Part shown: piece after piece, positions 8,178 through 15,133 of the stretch
Layout: every line of letters begins with the position of its first letter
Position numbering within the stretch: the stretch's first letter is position 1
Assembly: GCA_902768735.1 (NCBI GenBank)
Contig: CACXMK010000018.1
Location: forward strand, 1 to 34,363
Length of the DNA stretch: 34,363 nt
Source: an uncultured Lachnospiraceae bacterium
GTDB lineage: Bacteria > Bacillota > Clostridia > Lachnospirales > Lachnospiraceae
Direction of reading: 5' to 3'
The notes under the pieces: generated by a model
What the model saw: the letters and a program-made list of their open reading frames with translations, nothing else
What the model was told of the DNA's origin: nothing
Databases searched by the model: none
Program-made: the position numbers and the translations under genes

Positions 8178-8876
8178 ATGTCAACCATGGATAATAGGGA
8201 ACCGAAAAAGGATAAGCCATACCAGATTGTGATCGATCAAGTCAAAAAAGAGATCCTTACCGGAAATCTCAAGCCCGGGGACAGGCTTCCCGGCGAGCGA
8301 GAGATGGCGGAACAACTGGGGATCAGCCGCAACTCTGTCAGGGAGGGGCTGCGGATTCTGGAGAATATGGGCGTCACGACATCCCAGCACGGGGCGGGGC
8401 ATTACGTTTCCCTGTGTTTTGACGAACCTATGACAGAGACCCTGTCCCTGATCTACACCATGAAGGGGCTGGTAAGGGATGACCTGACGCAGTTCCGCTA
8501 CTGCCTTGAGCGGGAAGCAATGTATCTTGCCATGAGTAACGCGTCGGAGCGGCAGAAGCGGCAGATCGAGGAACATCTGGACGCGCTGCTTCGGGCCCAG
8601 ACGGAAAAGGACCGCTATGTGCACGACATGGCGCTGCACATGACGCTGATCGAAGCCTCGGGCAACGATTACCTGATCACGGCTTACCGGGCGCTGACGA
8701 ACGTCATTGAATACTATATCCCTGTATTCCGCGGAAAGATCATAGAGGGAATGAAGTCAAACGACAAGCTGGAAGACGCTCACAGGACATTGGTGATGGG
8801 CGTCATGAATGGCGATCTCAGTCTGGGGTTGGAAGGCCTTGACAGGCACTTTGAATATATCAGACTGTTTCAGTAG
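8178..8876 (+). CDS. GntR-family transcriptional regulator, FadR subfamily (FCD domain)
   Basis: The 232-residue DNA-binding regulator has an N-terminal winged helix-turn-helix typical of GntR proteins (LKPGDRLPGEREMAEQLGIS, then RNSVREGLRILE) and an alpha-helical C-terminal FCD ligand domain. FCD regulators commonly sense carboxylates such as lactate, glycolate, pyruvate or gluconate. The gene stands directly before a glycolate/D-lactate-type oxidase whose promoter carries a FadR-type site, so it probably controls that gene. The start is not certain: ATG 8178 has CGAGG ten bases upstream, while TTG 8127 has AGGGG six bases upstream and would add 17 residues. Whether it represses or activates is not visible. 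Confidence 0.88.
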   Translation: MSTMDNREPKKDKPYQIVIDQVKKEILTGNLKPGDRLPGEREMAEQLGISRNSVREGLRILENMGVTTSQHGAGHYVSLCFDEPMTETLSLIYTMKGLVRDDLTQFRYCLEREAMYLAMSNASERQKRQIEEHLDALLRAQTEKDRYVHDMALHMTLIEASGNDYLITAYRALTNVIEYYIPVFRGKIIEGMKSNDKLEDAHRTLVMGVMNGDLSLGLEGLDRHFEYIRLFQ

Positions 8877-8929
8877 TCAATCGGTAAATAGTCACAAAAG
8901 AGTATACGATAACTGTTAAAAACATAGAA

Positions 8930-8990
8930 AAACGCACGGTGGAGGATTGTTGTATTGACAATATTCCACAGTGCGTTTAAAATTTTTATA
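8930..8990 (+). terminator. Long imperfect hairpin after the regulator gene
   Basis: AAACGCAC at 8930-8937 pairs with GTGCGTTT at 8971-8978, and the stem continues inward with a few mismatches to a 7-base loop at 8951-8957, about 20 paired positions in all. TAAAATTTTTATA follows, so it can end transcription of the regulator gene. The 3' arm also contains the TTGACA of the oxidase promoter, so the structure is shared between the two signals. Confidence 0.6.
8955..8983 (+). promoter_or_regulatory. Promoter of the glycolate/D-lactate oxidase gene
   Basis: TTGACA at 8955-8960 and TAAAAT at 8978-8983 are exactly 17 bases apart, close to the consensus for housekeeping sigma. The predicted transcription start is near 8990, which leaves a leader of about 130 bases before the ATG at 9121. 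Confidence 0.7.
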
Positions 8991-8991
8991 G

Positions 8992-9019
8992 AGTGGTAGA
9001 ACCAATTTGAGGAATTGGT
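8992..9019. promoter_or_regulatory. Candidate FadR-type operator(s) downstream of the oxidase promoter
   Basis: TGGT-AGA-ACCA (8994-9004) has the half-sites and 3-base spacing of FadR-subfamily operators. It lies at about +4 to +15 of the predicted transcript, where a bound repressor would block transcription. An overlapping inverted repeat, ACCAATT-N5-AATTGGT (9001-9019), uses the same half-site in the opposite order. Binding by the adjacent regulator is an inference. Confidence 0.6.
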
Positions 9020-9120
9020 CAACCGTAAGGGGTTAATATTTTGGCGCTGTTGGAATAGGACGGGAGGAAGGAGCGATAGGGTGCTTCTGCCCCCGGACTG
9101 ATTTGTGAAAGGAGAAGAGC

Positions 9121-10539
9121 ATGGAGTACAACAAGATTACACCCGAAATCCTCGAGCAGCTTAAAGCGGCAGCTCCCGGCCATATCTTGACGGGCGAGGA
9201 TGTCAATTTGGACTATGGCCGTGACGAGATGCCGATCTATGGCGAGAGTATGCCGGAAGCGGTCCTGCAGGCGACTTCCACAGAAGAGATCGCAGCGGTC
9301 GTGAAGATCTGTAACGAGAATAAGATCCCGGTCACAACGAGAGGCGCGGCGACAGGCCTTGCAGGCGGATGCGTGCCGGTATATGGCGGTATCGTTATTG
9401 AGACGATCAAGATGAACAAGATCCTCTCTTATGACCTTGAGAACTTCAGCGTGACCATTGAGCCCGGCGTTCTGCTCAAACAGCTGGCTGAGGACGCGCT
9501 CACAAAGGGTCTTATGTATCCCCCGGATCCGGGCGAGAAGCTGGCGACCGTAGGCGGAAACGTCTCTACCAACGCGGGCGGCATGCGCGCAGTTAAGTAT
9601 GGCTGCACGAGAGATTACGTGCTGGCAATGAAGGTTGTTCTTCCTACCGGCGAGATCACAAGTTTTGGCGCGAAGGTCTCCAAGACCAGCTCGGGTTACA
9701 GCCTCCTTCACCTGATGATCGGTTCGGAAGGCACGCTGGGAATCATCACTGAGCTGACACTGAAGCTCATCCCCGCTCCGAAGATGACACTGTCGCTGAT
9801 CGTTCCGTTCGAGGATCTGGAGACGGCGATCTCCACCGTTCCGAAGGTCAAGATGGCGAAGATGGATCCGCAGGCTCTGGAATTCATGGAGAGAGAGATC
9901 ATCCTTGCTTCCGAGAGATATGTCGGACGTGAAGTATTCCCGAAGAACGTCAACGGTGTTGATGTTGGCGCTTATCTGATGATCACGCTTGACGATCAGG
10001 ACGAAGATATGCTGCTGACCCGCACTGAGAAGCTGGCTGAGATGCTGGTTGATTGGGGCGCAGTGGATGTCATGGTCGTTGATAACCCCCAGAAGCTTCG
10101 CGACGCATGGGCAACCCGTTCCAGCTTCCTTGAGGCGATCATGGAAGAGACCAAGCTCCTTGACGAGTGCGACGTCGTCGTTCCGATCAAGGAGATCGCA
10201 AGATTCCTTACTTACGCAAACGAGAAGGGTAAAGAGTGCGGTCTGGAGATCAAGAGCTTCGGCCACGCAGGAGACGGCAACCTGCACATCTATCAGTGCA
10301 GCAACGACCTTCCGAAGGAAGAGTTCGTGAAGCGCGTCGACAAGTATTTCGAGGAGCTGTACAAGGAAGCGACCGCTTGCGGCGGCCTTGTATCCGGCGA
10401 GCACGGAATCGGCAGAGGCAAGGTCAAGTATCTGGCTGAGTCCGTAGGCGAGACCAACATGGATATCATGAGAGGCATCAAGGCTGTGTTCGATCCGAAC
10501 CTGATCCTGAACCCCGGCAAGGTCTGCTATCAGTCCTGA
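9121..10539 (+). CDS. glcD: FAD-linked oxidase, glycolate oxidase GlcD / D-lactate dehydrogenase type
   Basis: The 472-residue flavoprotein oxidises a 2-hydroxy acid, most likely D-lactate or glycolate, to the 2-oxo acid. The FAD_binding_4 domain shows TTRGAATGLAGGCVP, the TVGGNVSTNAGGMRAVKYG segment and IGSEGTLGIITELTL. The C-terminal half has the FAD-oxidase cap with FGHAGDGNLH and ends with SGEHGIGRGK, as in GlcD and D-LDH proteins. AAAGGAGA lies just before the ATG. There is no Fe-S partner (GlcF) and no EtfAB next to it, so its electron acceptor is encoded elsewhere. Codon use seems more biased than in the neighbours, as for a well-expressed gene. Glycolate and D-lactate cannot be told apart from sequence. 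Confidence 0.9.
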   Translation: MEYNKITPEILEQLKAAAPGHILTGEDVNLDYGRDEMPIYGESMPEAVLQATSTEEIAAVVKICNENKIPVTTRGAATGLAGGCVPVYGGIVIETIKMNKILSYDLENFSVTIEPGVLLKQLAEDALTKGLMYPPDPGEKLATVGGNVSTNAGGMRAVKYGCTRDYVLAMKVVLPTGEITSFGAKVSKTSSGYSLLHLMIGSEGTLGIITELTLKLIPAPKMTLSLIVPFEDLETAISTVPKVKMAKMDPQALEFMEREIILASERYVGREVFPKNVNGVDVGAYLMITLDDQDEDMLLTRTEKLAEMLVDWGAVDVMVVDNPQKLRDAWATRSSFLEAIMEETKLLDECDVVVPIKEIARFLTYANEKGKECGLEIKSFGHAGDGNLHIYQCSNDLPKEEFVKRVDKYFEELYKEATACGGLVSGEHGIGRGKVKYLAESVGETNMDIMRGIKAVFDPNLILNPGKVCYQS

Positions 10540-10566
10540 GAAGGAATGATCGGAAACTGAGACAAA

Positions 10567-10583
10567 GGGGCCGACCCTTTAAC
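10567..10583. repeat. Short palindrome resembling the 24.4-kb inverted repeat core
   Basis: AAAGGG-GCCGA-CCCTTT lies 28 bases after the oxidase stop. Its right side, GACCCTTT followed by AACTTA, resembles the GACCCTTTGGCTCA arm of the large inverted repeat at 24404-24491. It may be a short relative of that element or a weak terminator; there is no T-run. Confidence 0.35.
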
Positions 10584-10697
10584 TTAACAGAGTTCTTCCG
10601 TGATGGGATGCCGGTCTGTGGCTGTCTACCCCCCAAATAGAGCCGCAGATGACACCACCGCGGAGGAAGAATTGCGGCGCAGCGCGGCTGCGCCGCT

Positions 10698-10980
10698 TTT
10701 TGTTGGCGGGAAAAACATACCAGAAAAGGCTGTGATTTCATCGCGGAGTACGTCTGCGTGAAGCCGGCTTACGCGGATATCGTGATCACGACCAACGGCG
10801 GTTACCCGCTTGACCAGAATGCTTATCAGTCCCCGAAGGCAGCAGGCGATGATCGAAGGGCTCAAGATGGAGTATGCGCCGAACCTCCAGGAGGCGTACC
10901 GCAGGGCGAGAGAGATCAAAGGAGAGGACGCGACGCTGACATGTATCCCGAATGGCATTTCGGTGGTCGTAAGAGAATGA
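10698..10980 (+). pseudogene. larA: Remnant of a LarA-like nickel-dependent lactate racemase gene (DUF2088 family)
   Basis: Two pieces of one protein lie in different frames. Bases 10698-10844 encode, without a start, a segment holding KGCDFIAEYV and ADIVITTNGGYPLDQN, a hallmark of the LarA C-terminal domain. Bases 10849-10980 in another frame encode a tail with APNLQEAYRRAREIKGEDA and then IPNGISVVV before a TGA, the usual LarA carboxyl end. About 80-90 residues normally found between them are missing, as are most of the roughly 300 N-terminal residues. Upstream, near 10650-10680, TTAEEELRR could be a trace of the N-terminal domain, but that is weak. The gene is dead. It follows the D-lactate/glycolate oxidase, where a racemase would make sense. 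Confidence 0.8.
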
Positions 10981-10985
10981 TGATC

Positions 10986-11017
10986 AAAAAGGCTGTCGCA
11001 TTAGCGGCAGCCTTTTT
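10986..11017. terminator. Bidirectional terminator between the larA relic and rarA
   Basis: AAAAAGGCTGTCGC at 10986-10999 pairs with GCGGCAGCCTTTTT at 11004-11017, a 9-bp GC-rich stem with a 4-base ATTA loop, an A-run on one side and a T-run on the other. It can stop transcripts from both directions, namely the oxidase/larA side and rarA on the minus strand. Confidence 0.85.
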
Positions 11018-11018
11018 G

Positions 11019-12338
11019 TCAGGAATGAGTTTCCTTCCACCTGCGGATCGCCTCGAGGCGTTCCTTGTAGCGGACTTCAACGCCCTGCTCGGTGGGAAGA
11101 TAATATCTGCGGTCTTTGAGCGAATCCGGCAGGCACTGCATGCTGGTCAGCTTGTCATCGTAGTTGTGGGCATACATGTATCCCTTGCCGTAATCGAGCT
11201 CTTTCATGAGGCGGGTCGGCGCGTTGCGGATGACGAGCGGGACAGGCTCCGCCAGCGTTTCGAGCGCGTCCTCTTTCGCCGTGTTGTAGGCGACTTCCAT
11301 GGCGTTGGACTTGGGCGCGAGCGCCATGTAGACGACAGCTTCCGTCAGGTGCACGGAGCACTCCGGCATACCGATGTAATGGCACGCGTCGTAAGCCGCC
11401 ACCGCGATCTGCAGGGCTCTCGGATCTGCGAGGCCGACGTCCTCGCTGGCGAACCGTGTCACGCGGCGGGCGATGTAGAGCGGATCCTCGCCGGCTTCGA
11501 GCATTCTCGCGAGCCAGTAGACGGCGGCGTCCGGATCGGAATTGCGCATGGATTTGTGAAGCGCGGAGATGATATTGTAATGCTCCTCGCCCTTCTTGTC
11601 GTAGAGCAGGGATTTGCGGGTGATGAGCTGTTCCAGTGTCTGAGTGCTGACGGTCGTCACGCCGTTCTCGTAGTCCCCGTTCAGGATCGCCATTTCCAAA
11701 GTAGAGAGCGCGGAACGCGCGTCCCCATTCGCGAAGTTCGCGATCGCCGTGAGTGCGTCGTCGTCAATGCGGATATCCTGCCCGCCGAATCCGGACGGAG
11801 AGCTGAGCGCATGGCGAAGGACAGACAGGATATTCTCCGCCGTCAAAGGTTTGAGCACGAAAACCTTGCAGCGGGACAAAAGAGCGCCATTGATCTCAAA
11901 GGAAGGGTTCTCTGTGGTCGCGCCGATGAGGATGATCGCGCCTTTTTCCACAAAGGGGAGGAAAGCGTCTTGCTGGGCTTTGTTGAACCTGTGGATCTCG
12001 TCAACAAAGACGATCGTCTTCATGCCGTACTGTCTTGCGGCGTCCGCCTGCTGCATTACGGTGCGGATCTCTTTGATGCCGCTCGTCACTGCCGAAAAAT
12101 CAATGAACTGGGAGCGCGTGTGTGCGGCGATGATCCTTGCGAGCGTCGTCTTACCTACGCCGGGCGGCCCCCAGAAGATCATCGAGGAGATCTTGTCGCT
12201 TTCGATCAGGCGGCGCAGTATTTTGCCGGGTCCCAGAAGGTGCTCCTGGCCGGCATATTCGTCCAGCGTCTGCGGGCGCACGCGCGCCGCGAGCGGCTGA
12301 GGGATCTCGTTATCGAAAAGGGAGAGCTGTTCGTTCAT
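11019..12338 (-). CDS. rarA: Replication-associated recombination protein A (RarA/MgsA), AAA+ ATPase
   Basis: The 439-residue AAA+ protein is related to the clamp loader and to eukaryotic WRNIP1 and acts at stalled replication forks. Walker A is GPPGVGKTT (residues 57-65) and Walker B is VFVDEIHRF (about 110-118). ATTENPSFE with the ALLSRCKVF segment contains sensor 1 and the arginine finger. The C-terminal half has the RarA oligomerisation domain (DAAVYWLARMLEAGEDPLYI, then ASEDVGLADP). The length is typical. On the minus strand GGAG lies about 11 bases before the ATG. It is a single gene, pointing opposite to its neighbours on both sides. Confidence 0.95.
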   Translation of the reverse strand: MNEQLSLFDNEIPQPLAARVRPQTLDEYAGQEHLLGPGKILRRLIESDKISSMIFWGPPGVGKTTLARIIAAHTRSQFIDFSAVTSGIKEIRTVMQQADAARQYGMKTIVFVDEIHRFNKAQQDAFLPFVEKGAIILIGATTENPSFEINGALLSRCKVFVLKPLTAENILSVLRHALSSPSGFGGQDIRIDDDALTAIANFANGDARSALSTLEMAILNGDYENGVTTVSTQTLEQLITRKSLLYDKKGEEHYNIISALHKSMRNSDPDAAVYWLARMLEAGEDPLYIARRVTRFASEDVGLADPRALQIAVAAYDACHYIGMPECSVHLTEAVVYMALAPKSNAMEVAYNTAKEDALETLAEPVPLVIRNAPTRLMKELDYGKGYMYAHNYDDKLTSMQCLPDSLKDRRYYLPTEQGVEVRYKERLEAIRRWKETHS

Positions 12339-12409
12339 ATAGGATGGTATCTCCGTAGTTAACGGCCGGAGGCTGGGTCCGGCGCGGGGATCGCGTGTGT
12401 TCTTTGCTT

Positions 12410-12418
12410 ATTGTACCA
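12410..12418 (-). promoter_or_regulatory. Extended -10 promoter for rarA
   Basis: Read on the minus strand the bases are TGG-TACAAT, an extended -10 element 72 bases before the rarA start. No good -35 is seen, which is acceptable with an extended -10. Confidence 0.45.
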
Positions 12419-12489
12419 TCAGGAAGAGGAAAATGCAGTGCGAAAGTATGCACCGGGAATGGTTTCGCCTGTAATCGCCGGGAAATAAG

Positions 12490-12498
12490 TGCTATACT
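12490..12498 (+). promoter_or_regulatory. Extended -10 promoter for dgkA
   Basis: TGC-TATACT forms an extended -10 element 30 bases before the chosen dgkA ATG. Because the ATG at 12489 is embedded in this promoter, translation from there is unlikely. Confidence 0.55.
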
Positions 12499-12527
12499 AT
12501 GGGCAGGAAAGGCAGGATATAAGAGCA

Positions 12528-12992
12528 ATGGAACCAGGCACCGGGCACAGCAGCCAAACGGAACAGAATATCGACCGCAGGGAAACGGCGGCGACCGGTC
12601 AAGGGACCGCCCCGGACAGACAGACGCTGCCCAAGAGCTTTAAAAACGCGTGGGAAGGCATCGTGGTGAGTATTGCGGAGGAGAGAAACATCAAGATCCA
12701 CTGCTTTGCGGCAGTGATGGTGATGATCTTTGGCAGTATCCTGCACATTTCTGTGACGGAATGGTGCATCTGCTTCCTCCTGTTCGGCCTGATCATGGGG
12801 CTTGAGCTGGTGAACACCGCTGTCGAGTCCGTGGTGGACCTCGTGACGGAGGAATGGCATCCTCTCGCGAAGCGGGCAAAAGACTGCGCGGCCGGGGCTG
12901 TCCTCATCGCGTCGATCTGGGCGGCGGTCGTAGGGGGCATCATCTTCTTCCCCAAGCTTTATTTCTGGATCATAGGCTTTATCGGCAGGTAA
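12528..12992 (+). CDS. dgkA: Diacylglycerol kinase / undecaprenol kinase, DgkA type
   Basis: The 154-residue membrane kinase has three helices and phosphorylates undecaprenol or diacylglycerol with ATP at the inner membrane; Gram-positive members prefer undecaprenol. The core begins with SFKNAWEGIVVSIAEERNIKIH and contains the catalytic ELVNTAVESVVDL motif and AKDCAAGAVLIASI. Before the core lies an N-terminal tail of about 36 polar residues rich in Thr, Gly, Gln and Ala that most relatives lack. ATG 12528 has AGGA about 10 bases upstream. The phasin-like gene follows after 40 bases. Confidence 0.88.
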   Translation: MEPGTGHSSQTEQNIDRRETAATGQGTAPDRQTLPKSFKNAWEGIVVSIAEERNIKIHCFAAVMVMIFGSILHISVTEWCICFLLFGLIMGLELVNTAVESVVDLVTEEWHPLAKRAKDCAAGAVLIASIWAAVVGGIIFFPKLYFWIIGFIGR

Positions 12993-13032
12993 CAAACAAT
13001 AGAATACAGACGGCAACAAGGAGGCACGCAGT

Positions 13033-13374
13033 ATGGATATGGAAAAGAAACTCGGCGACGGACTCAAGAAACTTGTTCTTCTTGGCATCGGCGCGGCAGC
13101 GATGACGGCTGAGAAATCCCAGCAGATGGTGGACGAGCTGGTCAAAAAGGGCGAGATCACCGTCGAGCAGGGCAAGGAACTCAACCAGGAACTCAAGCGC
13201 AGCGTCAAAAAGAGCTTTGACGAGTTCTCTGAAACGGTTGAACAAAAGGAAGCCGAGCGGGGCGCGCAAGAGGTGGAATTTGAGAAGAAGATCGCCGGCA
13301 TGACCGCTGACGAACTCGAAAAAATGAGCGACCTCATCGCAAAAGCCCTCGACACACTGAAGAAGGACGAGTAA
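13033..13374 (+). CDS. Phasin-like small coiled-coil protein
   Basis: The 113-residue protein is nearly all alpha-helical and highly charged. A hydrophobic stretch (LKKLVLLGIGAAAMTAEKS, residues 11-29) is followed by a long heptad-like helix with VKKGEITVEQGKELNQEL. This pattern is that of the phasin/PhaF-like family often found beside ABC1 kinases in Firmicutes; a role as a partner or regulator of that kinase, rather than in polyhydroxyalkanoate granules, is the usual guess but unproven. AAGGAGG precedes the ATG by about 9 bases. The ABC1 kinase gene begins 23 bases after its stop. Confidence 0.75.
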   Translation: MDMEKKLGDGLKKLVLLGIGAAAMTAEKSQQMVDELVKKGEITVEQGKELNQELKRSVKKSFDEFSETVEQKEAERGAQEVEFEKKIAGMTADELEKMSDLIAKALDTLKKDE

Positions 13375-13397
13375 ATCAAGAAAGTAGAGACCGATCG

Positions 13398-15107
13398 TTG
13401 AATCCTGATGAGATGAACAAGGCGCAGAAGGACGGAGCGCAGCAGAGCGCGGGACTGCAGGGCGATGCGCAGCAGAGCGCGGAGCAGCATGACATATCGC
13501 AAAGCGATCTGCAGCAGGCGTCCGAAAAGGCCAAAATAGACAATCGCGAAAGGCTCCGTGAGATCACTGCGGTCCTCCGCAAGCACCACATCACAAGAGG
13601 TGTTACACCGGAGAAACTCCGCTTGATCTTAGAAGAGCTGGGACCTACCTATGTCAAGCTGGGGCAGATCATGTCGCTTCATTCCGACGTGCTGCCGCAG
13701 CGCTATTGTGATGAGCTGATGAAACTGACCTCTGAGGTCACTCCGATGCCCTTTGAGGTGGTGGAAGAAGTCATCAACCGTTCCTACAGGGAAGATTGGC
13801 GGAAGATCTTCTCAACGATCGAGAGGGAGACGCTCGGCTCGGCTTCCATCGCTCAGGTGCACAGAGCGAAGCTCCTCGATGGGACGGAAGTCATTGTCAA
13901 AGTCGAGCGCAAGGGCATCTATGACATTATGGCGAGGGATATCGGCCTCCTCAAGAGAGCGGTCGGCCTCCTTCCGCCGGTAGGCGGCCTCAAGAACGTG
14001 GTGGACCTTGAGATGGTCCTCGATGAACTCTGGTCCACGGCGCAGGAGGAGATGGACTTTCTCAAAGAAGCCGCCAATATGGAGGAGTTCACCAGGAACA
14101 ACCAGGGGATCCGCTACATCCGCTGCCCGAAGTTATACCACGAGTACACAACTTCCCGCGTCCTGGTGATGGAGTACATCGGCGGCTGCCCGGTGGATGA
14201 CAAGAAGAGCCTTGAGGCGGAGGGCTACGATCTGGGAGAGATCGGCAGAAAGCTTGTCAACAATTACGTGAAGCAGGTCATGGACGACGGTTTCTTCCAT
14301 GCGGACCCGCACCCCGGGAATGTCAAGGTCCTGGACGGGAAGATCGTCTGGATCGACATGGGCATGATGGGGCGTCTGACGAACCGCGACAGGAAGCTCA
14401 TGGGGCAGGCGGTGAAGGCGATCGCCGTGGGCGACATCGCGATGCTGGAGTCGACGATCATGGAGCTCGGCGACGTACAGGGCAAGGTCGATTCCGGCAA
14501 GCTCTACGGTGAGCTGCGCGATCTCATTGACCGCTACGGCAATGCGGGCATGGGCAGTATTGACGCGGTGGAGTTCTTTACAGACACGCTCGAAGTCATG
14601 AAGGGCAACAACATCCGTCTCCCGCACGGTATGACGATGCTGGTGCGCGGCCTCACGCAGATGCAGGGGGTCCTCCTGAGCATCAGCCCCGATATCAATA
14701 TGGCAGAGATCGCAACGGGCAGGCTCAAAGAGGAGATCTGGCAGAATTTTGACCTCAAGGCGGAAGCGGGCAAGGCCGGAAGGCGCATTTACAAGGCGGC
14801 AGGCCGCTCGCTGGATATTCCGCCCCTTATCAAAATAGCGCTGGAAGAATATCTCAAGGGACAGGCCAGGGTCAACATGGAACTGGACGCGACGAAGAAA
14901 TTCTCACAGCTGATGCGCAGGCTCGTGCGGAACATGGTCATGGGGTTGTGGGTAATGGCGCTGCTCATCAGCTCGAGTATCATCTGCACCACGGACATGA
15001 AGCCGCAGGTGCTGGGAATCCCGGCGCTGGGCTTCTTCGGATACATGCTGGCGTTTCTGATCTGCCTGTATGTATTTATACGGCACTGGTTCACGAGAAA
15101 CAGTTGA
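13398..15107 (+). CDS. ABC1/UbiB/AarF atypical protein kinase-like protein
   Basis: The product has 569 residues from the TTG at 13398, or 564 from ATG 13413; neither has a strong ribosome binding site. The UbiB family marks are KLGQ (residues 87-90) of the KxGQ inhibitory motif, GSASIAQVHRA (alanine-rich nucleotide loop), VKVERKGI with the ATP-site lysine, HADPHPGN (301-308) as catalytic loop, and the metal-binding Asp320 in IDMGMMG. Two C-terminal membrane helices anchor it. UbiB proteins support isoprenoid quinone or lipid metabolism, perhaps as ATPases; the exact role here is unknown. The first 45 residues are Gln/Ala/Ser-rich with a duplicated 16-base stretch. It probably acts with the upstream phasin-like protein. 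Confidence 0.88.
   Translation: MNPDEMNKAQKDGAQQSAGLQGDAQQSAEQHDISQSDLQQASEKAKIDNRERLREITAVLRKHHITRGVTPEKLRLILEELGPTYVKLGQIMSLHSDVLPQRYCDELMKLTSEVTPMPFEVVEEVINRSYREDWRKIFSTIERETLGSASIAQVHRAKLLDGTEVIVKVERKGIYDIMARDIGLLKRAVGLLPPVGGLKNVVDLEMVLDELWSTAQEEMDFLKEAANMEEFTRNNQGIRYIRCPKLYHEYTTSRVLVMEYIGGCPVDDKKSLEAEGYDLGEIGRKLVNNYVKQVMDDGFFHADPHPGNVKVLDGKIVWIDMGMMGRLTNRDRKLMGQAVKAIAVGDIAMLESTIMELGDVQGKVDSGKLYGELRDLIDRYGNAGMGSIDAVEFFTDTLEVMKGNNIRLPHGMTMLVRGLTQMQGVLLSISPDINMAEIATGRLKEEIWQNFDLKAEAGKAGRRIYKAAGRSLDIPPLIKIALEEYLKGQARVNMELDATKKFSQLMRRLVRNMVMGLWVMALLISSSIICTTDMKPQVLGIPALGFFGYMLAFLICLYVFIRHWFTRNS
13437..13482 (+). repeat. Duplicated 16-bp stretch in the ABC1 kinase N-terminal tail
   Basis: GCGCAGCAGAGCGCGG occurs at 13437-13452 and again at 13467-13482, 30 bases apart and in frame, encoding AQQSA twice. 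It is a short duplication within the disordered N-terminal tail. Confidence 0.75.
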
Positions 15108-15133
15108 GGCAAGGAGACAGACGAGGAGATAGT

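Noticed and set aside
9078-9101. A six-codon leader ORF (GTG start) before the oxidase gene
   Set aside because: GGAGGAAGGAG precedes it, but a six-codon frame in GC-rich DNA is too likely by chance to list as a gene.
10758-12362. A 534-codon plus-strand open frame
   Set aside because: It is mostly antisense to rarA and begins in the larA relic; strongly biased Arg/Asp/Val content is that of a shadow frame in GC-rich DNA.
12489-12527. Upstream start for dgkA
   Set aside because: The ATG at 12489 overlaps the TGC-TATACT promoter element, so it would lie before the transcription start.
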